Of a stretch of 8,564 nt of DNA, positions 1 to 7,222 are shown piece by piece (the first letter of the stretch is position 1; each line of letters begins with the position of its first letter). The stretch comes from Acholeplasmatales bacterium (GTDB lineage: Bacteria; Bacillota_I; Bacilli_A; Izemoplasmatales; Hujiaoplasmataceae): contig DMTN01000022.1 in the NCBI GenBank assembly GCA_003477305.1, positions 16,224 through 24,787 of the forward strand, read 5' to 3'. The position numbers were made by a program, and so were the translations under genes. The notes under the pieces are model-generated. The model saw nothing but the letters and a program-made list of their open reading frames with translations, did not search any database and was not told the DNA's origin.

Positions 1-598
1 CCCGGTACCGCGCCTGGCAGTCCGGGCAGAGACCGGTGATGGTGGGTTCGAGATAGTGCAGGAGCCGGTCGCGATAGGCGTCTTTCGAGGCTTTTGCGCC
101 CAGCGAATTGAGCTTGACCTTGATGTTCGGGAGTCGCAAGGCACGCAGGGTGGTGACGGCGTAGGCGATCATCTCGGCGTCGGTCTCGGGCAAAAGCGAT
201 CCGAGCGCTTCGGCGCCGAACTGATGGAACTGGCGCTGACGGCCCTTCTGGGGCCGCTCGTAGCGGAACATCGGTCCGACGTAATAGTATTTGAGCGGCA
301 GCGACGGATCGGCGTAGAGCTTGTTTTCGACGACGGCGCGGACGACGCCCGCGGTCCCTTCCGGGCGGAGCGTGATCATCCGGTCGCCGCGGTCGGCGAA
401 GTCGTAGGTTTCCTTCTTCACGATGTCGGTCGCTTCGCCGACGCCGCGGTGATAGAGTTCGCTCGCTTCGAACATCGGCGTGCGGATCTCCTTGAAGTTA
501 TAGATGGCGGAAACGTTCGCGATGACGCGTTCGAGGTCCTGCCAAAGCGCCGTTTCCTGCGGTAAAATGTCCTGGGTTCCCTTGATTTTGGCGATCAT
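1..598 (-). CDS. hisS: histidyl-tRNA synthetase, N-terminal 199 residues (runs off left edge)
   Basis: Charges tRNA-His with histidine in the cytoplasm; a class II aminoacyl-tRNA synthetase, normally about 420 residues, so roughly the first half is present. The protein opens with MIAKIKGTQDILP, the hallmark HisRS N-terminus. Motif 1 region follows (TPMFEASELYHRGVGEATDIVKKE, about residues 44-67), then TLRPEGTAGVVRAV (80-93), motif 2 (VGPMFRYERPQKGRQRQFHQFG, about 109-130) and CPDCQARYR at the visible end (191-199). The ATG at 598 is preceded by AAGGAG eight bases upstream, which fixes the start. The reading frame is open to the window edge. It lies 85 bases downstream of acpP, with a terminator hairpin between. 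In related bacteria hisS follows dtd and precedes aspS; aspS would lie beyond the left edge. Identification is secure; only the C-terminal half is unseen. Confidence 0.97.
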   Translation of the reverse strand, partial: MIAKIKGTQDILPQETALWQDLERVIANVSAIYNFKEIRTPMFEASELYHRGVGEATDIVKKETYDFADRGDRMITLRPEGTAGVVRAVVENKLYADPSLPLKYYYVGPMFRYERPQKGRQRQFHQFGAEALGSLLPETDAEMIAYAVTTLRALRLPNIKVKLNSLGAKASKDAYRDRLLHYLEPTITGLCPDCQARYR

Positions 599-614
599 AT
601 ATTAAGCTCCTTAG

Positions 615-646
615 TAAGAAAAAGTCGTCCTCTTTGCAAGGACGAC
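615..646 (-). terminator. Rho-independent terminator after acpP
   Basis: Read on the minus strand, GTCGTCC pairs perfectly with GGACGAC across a 9-base loop (TTGCAAAGA) and is followed at once by TTTTTC. The 7-bp stem occupies 640-646 and 624-630, and the T-run 619-623. It starts 37 bases after the acpP stop. There is no T-run on the other side, so it acts only in the minus direction. Only 17 bases separate the end of the T-run from the hisS ATG, so it may work as a partial terminator or attenuator for hisS. Confidence 0.85.
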
Positions 647-683
647 ATCCCCCGTGAGAGGTTTTTCCGTTTCGTTTGACGTT

Positions 684-944
684 TTATCCGAAGTACTTGG
701 CGTTGACGTGCTCAAGAACGTAATCGACCAGGTCGGAAACGTCTTTCATCTTGGTGGCGGCTTCATCGGAGATCGAAACGAGGAATTCGCTTTCGATCTG
801 GTTGAAGAGTTCGAGGGCATCGAGCGAGTCGGCGCCGAAGTCGTCCGCAAGCGCGGCGTTCAGAAGGACTTTTTCCGGCTTGACGCCGAGTTCCTGGATG
901 ATGATTTCCTTGATTTTATCGAAGACGATTTGTTTCTTGTCCAT
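684..944 (-). CDS. acpP: acyl carrier protein
   Basis: An 86-residue acidic carrier protein that holds growing acyl chains on a 4'-phosphopantetheine arm for fatty acid and phospholipid synthesis. The signature DDFGADSLDALEL is present at about residues 34-46, with Ser40 in DSLD as the expected attachment serine. The rest fits the ACP four-helix pattern, including a hydrophobic C-terminal helix (DLVDYVLEHV). Length is a little above the usual 75-80 residues. The ATG at 944 is chosen because GGAGGA lies six bases upstream; the frame stays open further upstream, but that extension contains the promoter. It has its own strong promoter and its own terminator, so it forms a single-gene unit between dtd and hisS. 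No fatty-acid genes flank it here. It might instead be a specialised ACP paralogue, which the sequence alone cannot settle. Confidence 0.93.
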   Translation of the reverse strand: MDKKQIVFDKIKEIIIQELGVKPEKVLLNAALADDFGADSLDALELFNQIESEFLVSISDEAATKMKDVSDLVDYVLEHVNAKYFG

Positions 945-987
945 ATCGTTTCCTCCGTGGATGGCTCTTCTTTTTGCATATACAATT

Positions 988-1016
988 ATTATAACTGCTT
1001 TGAAGTCCTTAGTCAA
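988..1016 (-). promoter_or_regulatory. strong sigma-70/sigma-A type promoter for acpP
   Basis: On the minus strand TTGACT (1016-1011) and TATAAT (993-988) are separated by exactly 17 bases, close to the ideal vegetative promoter. The expected start is the A near 981, giving a leader of about 37 bases that carries the GGAGGA ribosome binding site. It starts seven bases after the dtd stop, in a local AT-rich island within GC-rich sequence. No FapR-like operator or other palindrome was recognised. Confidence 0.9.
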
Positions 1017-1022
1017 TCAATA

Positions 1023-1472
1023 TCATTCCGGGGAAAGTTCGATCAGGATCGTCACCGGACCGTCATTCGTCAGTTCGACGTCCATGTGCGCCCCGAACAC
1101 GCCGGTCGAAACCGCCAGCCCGTGCGTATGGGACAGTTCGAAGTTGAAGGCGTCGAAGAGCGGTTCGGCTTCCGGACCGGGCATCGCGCCGGTGAAGGAG
1201 GGGCGGTTTCCGCCACTCACGTCGCCGAGCAGGGTAAACTGGGAGATCGACAGGATCTGCCCGCCGGCATCCGCAATCGACCGGTTCATCTTCCCTGCGT
1301 CGTCGGCGAAGACGCGCAGGGCGGCGATCTTTTTGGCGGCCTTCACGACGGTTGCGACGGTGTCGCCCTTGGCGATCCCGACGAACAGGAGGAAGCCGTG
1401 GCTGATTTCTCCGCAAACGGTTCCGTCGACGGTGACGCAAGCGCGCTTGACGCGCTGCACGACGAGTTTCAT
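1023..1472 (-). CDS. dtd: D-aminoacyl-tRNA deacylase
   Basis: Hydrolyses D-amino acids (and mischarged Gly) from tRNA, protecting translation from D-residues. At 149 residues it has the normal family length. The two diagnostic active-site segments are present: SQFTLLGD at 77-84 and NDGPVTI at 136-142, the latter holding the Gly-cisPro dipeptide that rejects L-amino acids. GNRPSF (88-93) and GVFGAHMDVEL (124-134) also match the family. The start codon overlaps the relA stop by one base (TGATG, 1474-1470). There is no strong Shine-Dalgarno sequence, only GAGCGG in the relA end, so translation probably depends on coupling to relA. It is the last gene of the recJ-apt-relA-dtd run; no terminator hairpin was found between its stop and the acpP promoter, so read-through into acpP is likely. 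Confidence 0.96.
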   Translation of the reverse strand: MKLVVQRVKRACVTVDGTVCGEISHGFLLFVGIAKGDTVATVVKAAKKIAALRVFADDAGKMNRSIADAGGQILSISQFTLLGDVSGGNRPSFTGAMPGPEAEPLFDAFNFELSHTHGLAVSTGVFGAHMDVELTNDGPVTILIELSPE

Positions 1473-3661
1473 CAGGCGATCCGCTCGATTGCGTAGATGT
1501 CGCGCAATCGTCCGATCGCGGTCACGATCGTATCGAGTTCGAGCAGGTTTCCGACTTCGAGTTTGAGCTTGATGATACCTTCCTTGGAGCGGTTGACCTG
1601 GGCCTGGACCTGGTTGATCTTGCCCTTGTTCGAAGTCGCCGTGTTGATGATCTCGGCGAGCACGTTGTCGCGGTTCTGGACCGTGATCTTGATGTTGGTC
1701 TCGTATTTGCGGAGCGTGTTGTCGCCCCAGAAGACATCGAGCAGGCGCTCGGGTTCGAATTTCGCGACGTTCTTACAGTTCTTCCGGTGGACCGCGATGC
1801 CGGCGCCCTTGGTGACGTAGCCGACGATCTCGTCGCCGAGCACCGGGGAACAGCAGTGGGCGAGCTTGACGGAGGGATTGGTGAGGCCCTCGACGACGAT
1901 GTTGATGTCGTTGTGGACGGTGCGCGTCTTCTGCGCGCGTTTCTGCTCGGGGGTCTTGTTGATCGATTCGATCAGTTTCTCTTCGGTGATGACGTCGCGG
2001 CCGGTGAGCGCGTTGAGCGCGCTGATCGGCGACAGGATGTTCTTGCCGATCTCGAAATACATGTCCTCGATCGACTTGACGCCCTTCAGTTCGAAGAGCT
2101 TCGCGCAAATCTCGTCGGTGAGCTCGACCTTGACGCGGCGGCTCTCGAGTTCGGCGTCGAAGTCTTCCTTGCCGCGTTCGACGAGATAGTCGCGCTTCTG
2201 CTTGTTGAGGAAGTTCTTGATCTTTGAGCGGGCGTTGGAGGTCTTGGCGATCTTCATCCAGTTGTCGTTGGGTCCGACGGCGTTCTGCGAGGTCTTGATC
2301 TCGATCACGTCGCCGGTCTTGAGCGTATATTCGAGCGGGACGATCTTGCCGTTGACGATCGCGCCGACGGTTTTTTCGCCGAGCTTCGTATGGATCCGGA
2401 AGGCGAAGTCGAGCGGCGTCGCCCCGGCGGTGAGGTCGATGATGTCGCCGTTGGGGGTGAAGACGTAGACGTTGGCGTTCAGGATGTCGTCGGTGAAGAT
2501 GTTGAGGATTTCCTCGTCGGAATTGGACTCCTCGGTATAGCGGATCAGTTCCGAATACCAGCGGAGCTTGGAGGAGACGATGTCCTCGATGTTCTTCCGG
2601 CTTGCGCCCTGGCCCTGCGATTCCTTATAAGCCCAGTGCGCCGCGACGCCCTTCTCGGCGATCTCGTCCATTTCCCGCGTGCGGATCTGGATCTCGTAGA
2701 TCTTGCCGTGGAAGACGACGGTCGTATGCAGCGACTGGTACATGTTGGGCTTGGGCATCGCGATGTAGTCCTTGAAGCGTCCCGGGACGGGGACGAACTT
2801 CGAATGGACGATCCCGATCGCGCGGTAGCAGTCGGAAATCGAATCGACGATGATGCGGAGCGCGAGCAAATCGTTGATGTCTTCGAACTCGAGGTTCTTC
2901 ATCGTCATCTTGCGATAGACCGAATAGATGTTCTTGATCCGGCCGTTGATCGTGAAATGGAAGTTCTCGCTTTCGAGCAGCGTTTCGAGTTCGGCGTTCA
3001 TCGCCTTGACGTCGGCTTCGCGGTTGCCCTTCTTGTCGCGGATCAGATGGGCGATGTCCGCATACTGGTCGGCATAGAGGTACTTGAACGCGATGTCTTC
3101 GAGTTCCGCCTTCATCCGGTACATGCCGAGACGGTGGGCGATCGGGGCGAAGATGTCGAGGGTCTCGCGGCTGATCCGCAGCTGTCGCTCCGAATCGAGG
3201 TGCGTCAGGGTCCGCATGTTGTTCAGCCGGTCGGCGAGCTTGACGAAGATGACGCGGATGTCCTTGGCCATCGCGAGGACCATCTTCTGATGGTTCTTGA
3301 CCTGTTCGGAGGCTTTCGATCCCTCGTAATGGAGGAGATGCAGTTTGGTGAGGCCTTCGACGATGTCGGCGACGTCTTCGCCGAACAGCGTCTTCAGTTC
3401 GTCGTACTTGGTATCGGTGTCTTCGAGCAGATCATGCAAGAGGCCGCTGGCGATCGTGATCGGATCGACCTGGTACTCGGCGAGCGTGACGGCCACCTGG
3501 ACGGGATGGACGATATACGGTTCGCCGGACTTGCGGAGCTGTCCGGCATGCTTGTCATAGGCAAAATCGAACGCCCGACGGATGAATCCGAGGTGTTCTT
3601 CTTTCGCCAGATAGGACGATAGCGCTTGAAGCAACGGTTGATAGATCGCTTCCTTCGTCAT
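1472..3661 (-). CDS. relA: bifunctional (p)ppGpp synthetase/hydrolase Rel
   Basis: Long RelA/SpoT protein that makes and degrades the stringent-response alarmone; 729 residues, the usual length. Order of parts: HD hydrolase domain with His52, HDLLED (76-81) and ADRLNN (143-148); synthetase domain with Asp264, RFKDYIA (295-301), YQSLHT (308-313) and EIQIRT (323-328); TGS domain from about 398 (VYVFTPNGD) to 458; zinc-finger/RIS region with AHCCSP (601-606) and HRKNC (625-629); C-terminal ACT domain from about 655. RFKD fits the RXKD signature of bifunctional enzymes rather than the EXDD of synthetase-only RelA. Hydrolase and synthetase catalytic residues all appear intact, so both activities are predicted. 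The start is set by AAGGAGGTG seven bases upstream; the open frame continues into apt but has no coding character there. It lies 38 bases after apt and overlaps dtd. Confidence 0.97.
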   Translation of the reverse strand: MTKEAIYQPLLQALSSYLAKEEHLGFIRRAFDFAYDKHAGQLRKSGEPYIVHPVQVAVTLAEYQVDPITIASGLLHDLLEDTDTKYDELKTLFGEDVADIVEGLTKLHLLHYEGSKASEQVKNHQKMVLAMAKDIRVIFVKLADRLNNMRTLTHLDSERQLRISRETLDIFAPIAHRLGMYRMKAELEDIAFKYLYADQYADIAHLIRDKKGNREADVKAMNAELETLLESENFHFTINGRIKNIYSVYRKMTMKNLEFEDINDLLALRIIVDSISDCYRAIGIVHSKFVPVPGRFKDYIAMPKPNMYQSLHTTVVFHGKIYEIQIRTREMDEIAEKGVAAHWAYKESQGQGASRKNIEDIVSSKLRWYSELIRYTEESNSDEEILNIFTDDILNANVYVFTPNGDIIDLTAGATPLDFAFRIHTKLGEKTVGAIVNGKIVPLEYTLKTGDVIEIKTSQNAVGPNDNWMKIAKTSNARSKIKNFLNKQKRDYLVERGKEDFDAELESRRVKVELTDEICAKLFELKGVKSIEDMYFEIGKNILSPISALNALTGRDVITEEKLIESINKTPEQKRAQKTRTVHNDINIVVEGLTNPSVKLAHCCSPVLGDEIVGYVTKGAGIAVHRKNCKNVAKFEPERLLDVFWGDNTLRKYETNIKITVQNRDNVLAEIINTATSNKGKINQVQAQVNRSKEGIIKLKLEVGNLLELDTIVTAIGRLRDIYAIERIA

Positions 3662-3667
3662 GCCAAA

Positions 3668-3676
3668 CACCTCCTT
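3668..3676 (-). promoter_or_regulatory. strong ribosome binding site fixing the relA start
   Basis: The minus strand reads AAGGAGGTG, a near-perfect complement to the 16S rRNA tail, six bases before the ATG at 3661. It decides between this start and the much longer frame that remains open to 3910, which would overlap most of the apt 3' half. Confidence 0.85.
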
Positions 3677-3681
3677 CCGAA

Positions 3682-3696
3682 GCCCGGATTGCGGGC
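3682..3696 (-). repeat. small inverted repeat in the apt-relA gap
   Basis: On the minus strand GCCCG, a 5-base loop (CAATC) and CGGGC form a perfect 5-bp GC hairpin between the apt stop and the relA ribosome binding site. No T-run follows, so it is not a terminator. It could set mRNA stability or limit coupling between apt and relA, or be chance in GC-rich sequence. Confidence 0.35.
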
Positions 3697-3699
3697 GGA

Positions 3700-4212
3700 T
3701 CAGTACTGGATGAGCGTCTTGACGGGTAGGTTCTTGAGCCGGCTTTTGCCGTTCAAATCGACGAGTTCGATCAGAAATCCGAGCCCGACGACGACACCGC
3801 CGGCCGCTTCGATCAGGCGGATCGTCGCGTCCATCGTGCCGCCGGTGGCGAGCAGATCGTCGATGATGACGACCTTCTGGCCTGGTTTGACGGCGTCTTT
3901 GTGCATGCACAGGGTGTTCTTGCCGTACTCGAGGTCGTAGTCGTAGGAGATCGTCTCGCGCGGCAGTTTGCCGGGTTTGCGGACCGGGATGAAGCCGACG
4001 TGCGCGGCGTAGGCGACGGCCGAGCCGACGATGAAGCCGCGCGCGTCCGGACCGACGACGAGTTCGGCCTTCTGATCGCGCACGAATTGCGCAAGTTCGT
4101 CGACCGCGGCCTTGAAGGCAACCGGATCGGCGATCAGCGTGGTGATGTCCTTGAATTGGATCCCCGGGATCGGGAAATCCGGGACGTTTTTGATATAGTC
4201 TTCGAATCGCAT
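3700..4212 (-). CDS. apt: adenine phosphoribosyltransferase
   Basis: Converts adenine and PRPP to AMP in purine salvage; cytoplasmic type I phosphoribosyltransferase. At 170 residues it matches the family length. The N-terminus (IKNVPDFPIPGIQFKDIT, about 7-24) is typical of bacterial Apt, followed by GPDARGF (54-60), RKPGKLPRET (78-87) and the PRPP-binding loop VVIIDDLLATGGT (114-126), which includes the two acidic residues. The ATG at 4212 is preceded by GGAGG nine bases upstream, inside the last codons of recJ, and the recJ stop is only four bases away, so the two are translationally linked. It forms part of the recJ-apt-relA-dtd operon, an arrangement long conserved in Bacillota. Nothing unusual was seen in the protein. 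Confidence 0.97.
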   Translation of the reverse strand: MRFEDYIKNVPDFPIPGIQFKDITTLIADPVAFKAAVDELAQFVRDQKAELVVGPDARGFIVGSAVAYAAHVGFIPVRKPGKLPRETISYDYDLEYGKNTLCMHKDAVKPGQKVVIIDDLLATGGTMDATIRLIEAAGGVVVGLGFLIELVDLNGKSRLKNLPVKTLIQY

Positions 4213-4216
4213 GGTG

Positions 4217-6319
4217 TCATGCCTCCAGCGACGCGCGCAAGTCGCGTCGGATTTCCGCTTCGGTCTGGCGGTACAGGCGGGCGACGTCGTCGGCGACCGC
4301 GGCCAAGGCGCGATAGGTCGGCGCGTCGGCGAGATTTTTCTTTTCCCCGGTTTTCTGCATCACGGCGTCCGTTTCGGTCAAGTTGAGGAAGCCGAGTTCG
4401 GCGAACGCCGAAAGCGCGGCGTCGGTGAGCCAGGATGGCGCGCCGGTGCGTTTTTGGAATTCTTCGCGGGAAATCGTCTGGCGCTCAAGCAGGATCCGGT
4501 ACCAGGCGCCGAAGCCTTCCTTCGAGAGGATCCGCTTCAGTTCCGCGGGTTCGTAGCTCGGCGCGATCACGACCGTCCCGGGGCGAAGACGCCGGAGCGT
4601 CTCCACATAGGGGCGGTTGCGCCAGAGGAACCCGTCGTCGAGGGTGATCGTGTCAAGGTCGTTGGACAGATGCGGAAGCGCTTCGAGATACTGGTTCGGG
4701 TCGCGGTAGTCGAGCACCTGGAAGTGAACGCATGCGCAGTCGCGGATCATGATCTGGATACTCTCGCGGCTGCGCCAGGCGTTCACGGAGAGGCCGCCGA
4801 CGATCGCCACGCGGTCGCCGACGGTGAGGTTGTAATAGAGGGAAAGGTCGTTGAAGACGACCGCTTCGACGCTTTTGATACCGTCGGAGACGACGAACTT
4901 GGCATGCTTCCCCGCCATCGTCTGCTTCGCGGTGACAAGCAGATCGGAAAACAGGAAGGTCGCCGTGAAGAACGAATACTTCTCGAGCCGTTTGACGGTC
5001 GGAAGCGAGACGGAAGAAAACTTCACCGCCATGTCGTATTCAAGACGCGGCGGACCGCCGGCGCCGCCGGCGCCGGAAAGCCGCCGCTTCAGTTCGGGGA
5101 GGTTCGCTTCCGAAACGGTCAGACCGGCCGCCTGCGAATGGCCGCCGTACTTGACGAGGAGGTCGCTGACGCCATCGAGCAGGGACAAGACGTTGTCCTC
5201 TCCCGAGGCGCGCATCGAGCCCTTCCCGACGCCGTCTTCGACGTTGATGACGACCGTCGTCTTCTGGTATTTCTCGGCGATCTTCTGAGCGCAGATGCCG
5301 ATGATGCCTTCGTGGAGGCCGCGCGCCGCGAGCACCTGGACCGACTTGGTCGGATCGACGAGGCGTTCGCAGGCGAGATAGGAATCTTCCGTGAGGTCCT
5401 TGCGCAGCGTATGGCTCGCTTCGACTGCTTCGATCAGGCGGGACACTTCGCCCTCGTCGTCGGAGGTCAGCAGGCGGACCGCGTCATGGGCTTTGCCAAG
5501 GCGTCCGGAACTGTTGATCTTGGGGGCGATCTTGAAGGCGATCGCGGTTTCGTTCAATTGGTCGAGATGCGAGGACTGCATCAATTTGCGGAGGCCGGGA
5601 AATTTGGTGTTCTTCATCTGCTTGAGGCCGAGGTTGACGATCGCCTGGTTCTCGTCGTCGAGCGGCATCAAATCGGCGATCGTGCCGATCATCACGAGGT
5701 CGAGGAGGTCGTCGAGGTCGGATCCGGTGACGGCGCACGCGAGCTTGTAGGCGACGGCGACGCCGGCGAGTTCCTTCCAGGGGTAGTCCGGCGACAGTTT
5801 CGCGTGGACGATCGCCTTGGCGGCGGGGAGGGGACCCTTCGATTCGTGGTGGTCGGTGATGATCGTGTCGATCCCGGCATCGGAAAGGGCGGCGATTTCT
5901 TTGTCGCAGCTGATCCCGTTGTCGACCGTGACGACGAGTTTCACGCCCGCGGCGATGAGTTCGCCGACGGCGTTCATGTTCAGGCCGTAGCCTTCGCTGA
6001 AGCGGTTGGGAAGATTCCACGCGACGACCGCCCCGGCGCCCTTCAAGGCGCGGTAGAGGACGCTGATCGCGGTGATCCCGTCGCAGTCGTAATCGCCGTA
6101 GATCATCATCGGTTCGCGGTTTTCGATCGCTTCGCGGATGCGGGCGACCGCGGCTTTCATGCCGGAAAGCAGAAACGGGTCGTGAAGCGCTTCCTTGCCC
6201 ATGCCGAAAAACCGGTCGGCATCGTCGATGCCCCGGTTTTTCAGGATGTGTTCGTAGATGCGGTCGTCGGGGATGATTCCCGGAACGCGCGCATGCCATG
6301 CGTACTTCGCTTTCAGCAC
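4217..6319 (-). CDS. recJ: single-stranded-DNA-specific exonuclease RecJ
   Basis: 5'-3' exonuclease on single-stranded DNA, used in recombination and mismatch or base-excision repair; 700 residues, in the range of the longer Bacillota type. DHH-domain motifs: GDYDCDGIT (75-83), VDNGIS (132-137), TDHHE (155-159), GTIADLMPL (212-220), PKINSSGRL (266-274). DHHA1 region: GLHEGIIGICAQKIA (334-348) and GGHSQAAGL (392-400). An OB-fold-like stretch follows (about 427-528), then a long C-terminal RecJ_C-type region (about 530-700) with a helix-turn-helix-like part near 617-645. Between DHHA1 and OB there is a Gly/Ala linker (SGAGGAGGPP, 415-424). GTG at 6319 is chosen because the frame has no upstream ATG and YAWHARV fits the family's N-terminus; the ribosome binding site there is weak (GGGG). 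It heads the operon behind its own promoter. Confidence 0.95.
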   Translation of the reverse strand: MLKAKYAWHARVPGIIPDDRIYEHILKNRGIDDADRFFGMGKEALHDPFLLSGMKAAVARIREAIENREPMMIYGDYDCDGITAISVLYRALKGAGAVVAWNLPNRFSEGYGLNMNAVGELIAAGVKLVVTVDNGISCDKEIAALSDAGIDTIITDHHESKGPLPAAKAIVHAKLSPDYPWKELAGVAVAYKLACAVTGSDLDDLLDLVMIGTIADLMPLDDENQAIVNLGLKQMKNTKFPGLRKLMQSSHLDQLNETAIAFKIAPKINSSGRLGKAHDAVRLLTSDDEGEVSRLIEAVEASHTLRKDLTEDSYLACERLVDPTKSVQVLAARGLHEGIIGICAQKIAEKYQKTTVVINVEDGVGKGSMRASGEDNVLSLLDGVSDLLVKYGGHSQAAGLTVSEANLPELKRRLSGAGGAGGPPRLEYDMAVKFSSVSLPTVKRLEKYSFFTATFLFSDLLVTAKQTMAGKHAKFVVSDGIKSVEAVVFNDLSLYYNLTVGDRVAIVGGLSVNAWRSRESIQIMIRDCACVHFQVLDYRDPNQYLEALPHLSNDLDTITLDDGFLWRNRPYVETLRRLRPGTVVIAPSYEPAELKRILSKEGFGAWYRILLERQTISREEFQKRTGAPSWLTDAALSAFAELGFLNLTETDAVMQKTGEKKNLADAPTYRALAAVADDVARLYRQTEAEIRRDLRASLEA
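5057..5074. repeat. 9-bp tandem duplication in the recJ linker
   Basis: GCCGGCGCC occurs twice head to tail. It is in frame and encodes the Gly-Ala-Gly repeats in the linker between the DHHA1 and OB parts of RecJ. Each copy adds three residues, so gain or loss of a copy would keep the frame. Confidence 0.7.
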
Positions 6320-6348
6320 CTTGAGGACCCCATTTTCACAGACAATTT

Positions 6349-6377
6349 ATTATACATAAAACACCTATGCTTGACTA
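6349..6377 (-). promoter_or_regulatory. probable promoter of the recJ-apt-relA-dtd operon
   Basis: On the minus strand a perfect TATAAT (6354-6349) lies 17 bases after TAGTCA (6377-6372), a four-of-six match to the -35 consensus. The expected start is near 6343, giving a leader of about 23 bases before the GTG. It sits in the 79-base AT-rich gap between nadC and recJ, where no terminator for nadC was found, so the operon may also receive read-through from nadC. Confidence 0.7.
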
Positions 6378-6398
6378 GGGGAATCGGCGTTTTTTTCA

Positions 6399-7220
6399 TC
6401 ATTGGAAGCGGAGCGAAACATCGAGCGATTCAAACGAGTGCGTCAATGCTCCGACGGAGATGTAATCGACGCCCGTCGCCGCGACTTCGGGGATGCGGGA
6501 AAGGGTCATGTTCCCGCTCGCCTCGAGTTTCTTTTTCCCGGCGTTCAGCCGGACGCATTCCGCCATCCAAGGCGTCGCCATGTTGTCGAGCATGACGATG
6601 TCGCAATCGGTCCCGAGCGCCTCCTGAAACGCCGGGACGCTTTCGACCTCGACTTCGATCTGGATCCCGGCGGGAATCTTCGCCCGCACGATCGCGACCG
6701 CGGCGGAGATCGAACCGGCGGCCTTGATATGGTTGTCCTTGATCATCGCCATGTCGGAAAGACTCATGCGGTGGTTCTTCCCGCCGCCATCGAGGACTGC
6801 CCGTTTCTCGAGGAAGCGGAGCGTCGGCGTCGTCTTGCGGGTGTCGAGGATCGCCGCGGCCGTCCCGGCGCAGGCGGCCACGAAGGCGGCCGTCTTGGTC
6901 GCGATCCCGCTCATCCGCTGGAGGAAGTTGAGGGCGATGCGTTCGGCCTTGAGGATCGAAGCCGTCCGGCCGTAGACGATGGCGATGACCTCGCCCTTGC
7001 GGACGGTATCGCCGTTTTGCTTCTTGGGTTCGAAGGTGGCGTCGGGGTCGATGATCGAAAACACGCGGCGCGCGACTTCGAGCCCGGAGATCACGCCGTC
7101 CTGCTTGGCGATGAAATGGGCTTTGGCGGTCTGGTCGGTGAAAAGCGCGTCGGTGGTGACGTCGCCGGATGGCATATCCTCGCGGATCGCCTCAAGGATC
7201 ATGCGGTCGAGTTGTTCCAT
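6399..7220 (-). CDS. nadC: nicotinate-nucleotide pyrophosphorylase (quinolinate phosphoribosyltransferase, carboxylating)
   Basis: Makes nicotinate mononucleotide from quinolinate and PRPP with loss of CO2, the third step of de novo NAD synthesis. At 273 residues it has the family length. Evidence in order: REDMPSGDVTTDA (13-25), LNFLQRMSGIAT (98-109), DTRKTTPTLRFLEKRAV (126-142), GGGKNHRMSLSDMAMIKDNHI (145-165), EVEVES (189-194), MLDNM (210-214) and a C-terminal SVGALTHS (255-262). Lys and Arg residues for the substrate phosphate are in place. The family's usual TTPGLR reads TTPTLR here, a tolerated variation. The ATG at 7220 has GGAGG seven bases upstream, within the last codons of the preceding gene, and only two bases separate the two genes, so they are co-translated. 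Neither nadA nor nadB is in the window, so the source of quinolinate is not shown. Confidence 0.96.
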   Translation of the reverse strand: MEQLDRMILEAIREDMPSGDVTTDALFTDQTAKAHFIAKQDGVISGLEVARRVFSIIDPDATFEPKKQNGDTVRKGEVIAIVYGRTASILKAERIALNFLQRMSGIATKTAAFVAACAGTAAAILDTRKTTPTLRFLEKRAVLDGGGKNHRMSLSDMAMIKDNHIKAAGSISAAVAIVRAKIPAGIQIEVEVESVPAFQEALGTDCDIVMLDNMATPWMAECVRLNAGKKKLEASGNMTLSRIPEVAATGVDYISVGALTHSFESLDVSLRFQ

Positions 7221-7222
7221 GG

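Noticed and set aside
611..639. Promoter-like TTGCAA, 17 bases, TACTAA just upstream of hisS
   Set aside because: The -10 matches only three of six positions, the -35 is the loop of the terminator, and transcription would start after the ribosome binding site.
599..683. T-box riboswitch controlling hisS
   Set aside because: The 85-base gap is far too short for a T-box leader and shows neither its conserved T-box sequence nor a specifier stem, only a simple hairpin.
684..1016. 110-residue acpP starting at 1016
   Set aside because: The extension covers the -35/-10 promoter and the ribosome binding site; the ATG at 944 gives a normal ACP N-terminus.
2390..3622. Long open frame on the plus strand opposite relA
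   Set aside because: It is exactly antisense to conserved Rel domains, and its Asp-, Val- and Arg-rich composition is the mirror of GC-rich codons. No ribosome binding site or family motif.
1472..3910. Longer relA starting at 3910
   Set aside because: The added 83 residues are Arg-rich, overlap apt in another frame and match no Rel domain; a strong AAGGAGGTG site marks the start at 3661.
6380..6398. Possible terminator with a seven-T run between nadC and recJ
   Set aside because: The T-run is on the plus strand, where no gene ends, and no stem precedes it. On the minus strand it is an A-run directly after the nadC stop.
4211..6595. 794-codon open frame on the plus strand opposite recJ
   Set aside because: It mirrors RecJ and extends into nadC. 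The low-complexity Asp/Arg/Val composition and lack of motifs show a GC-rich shadow frame.
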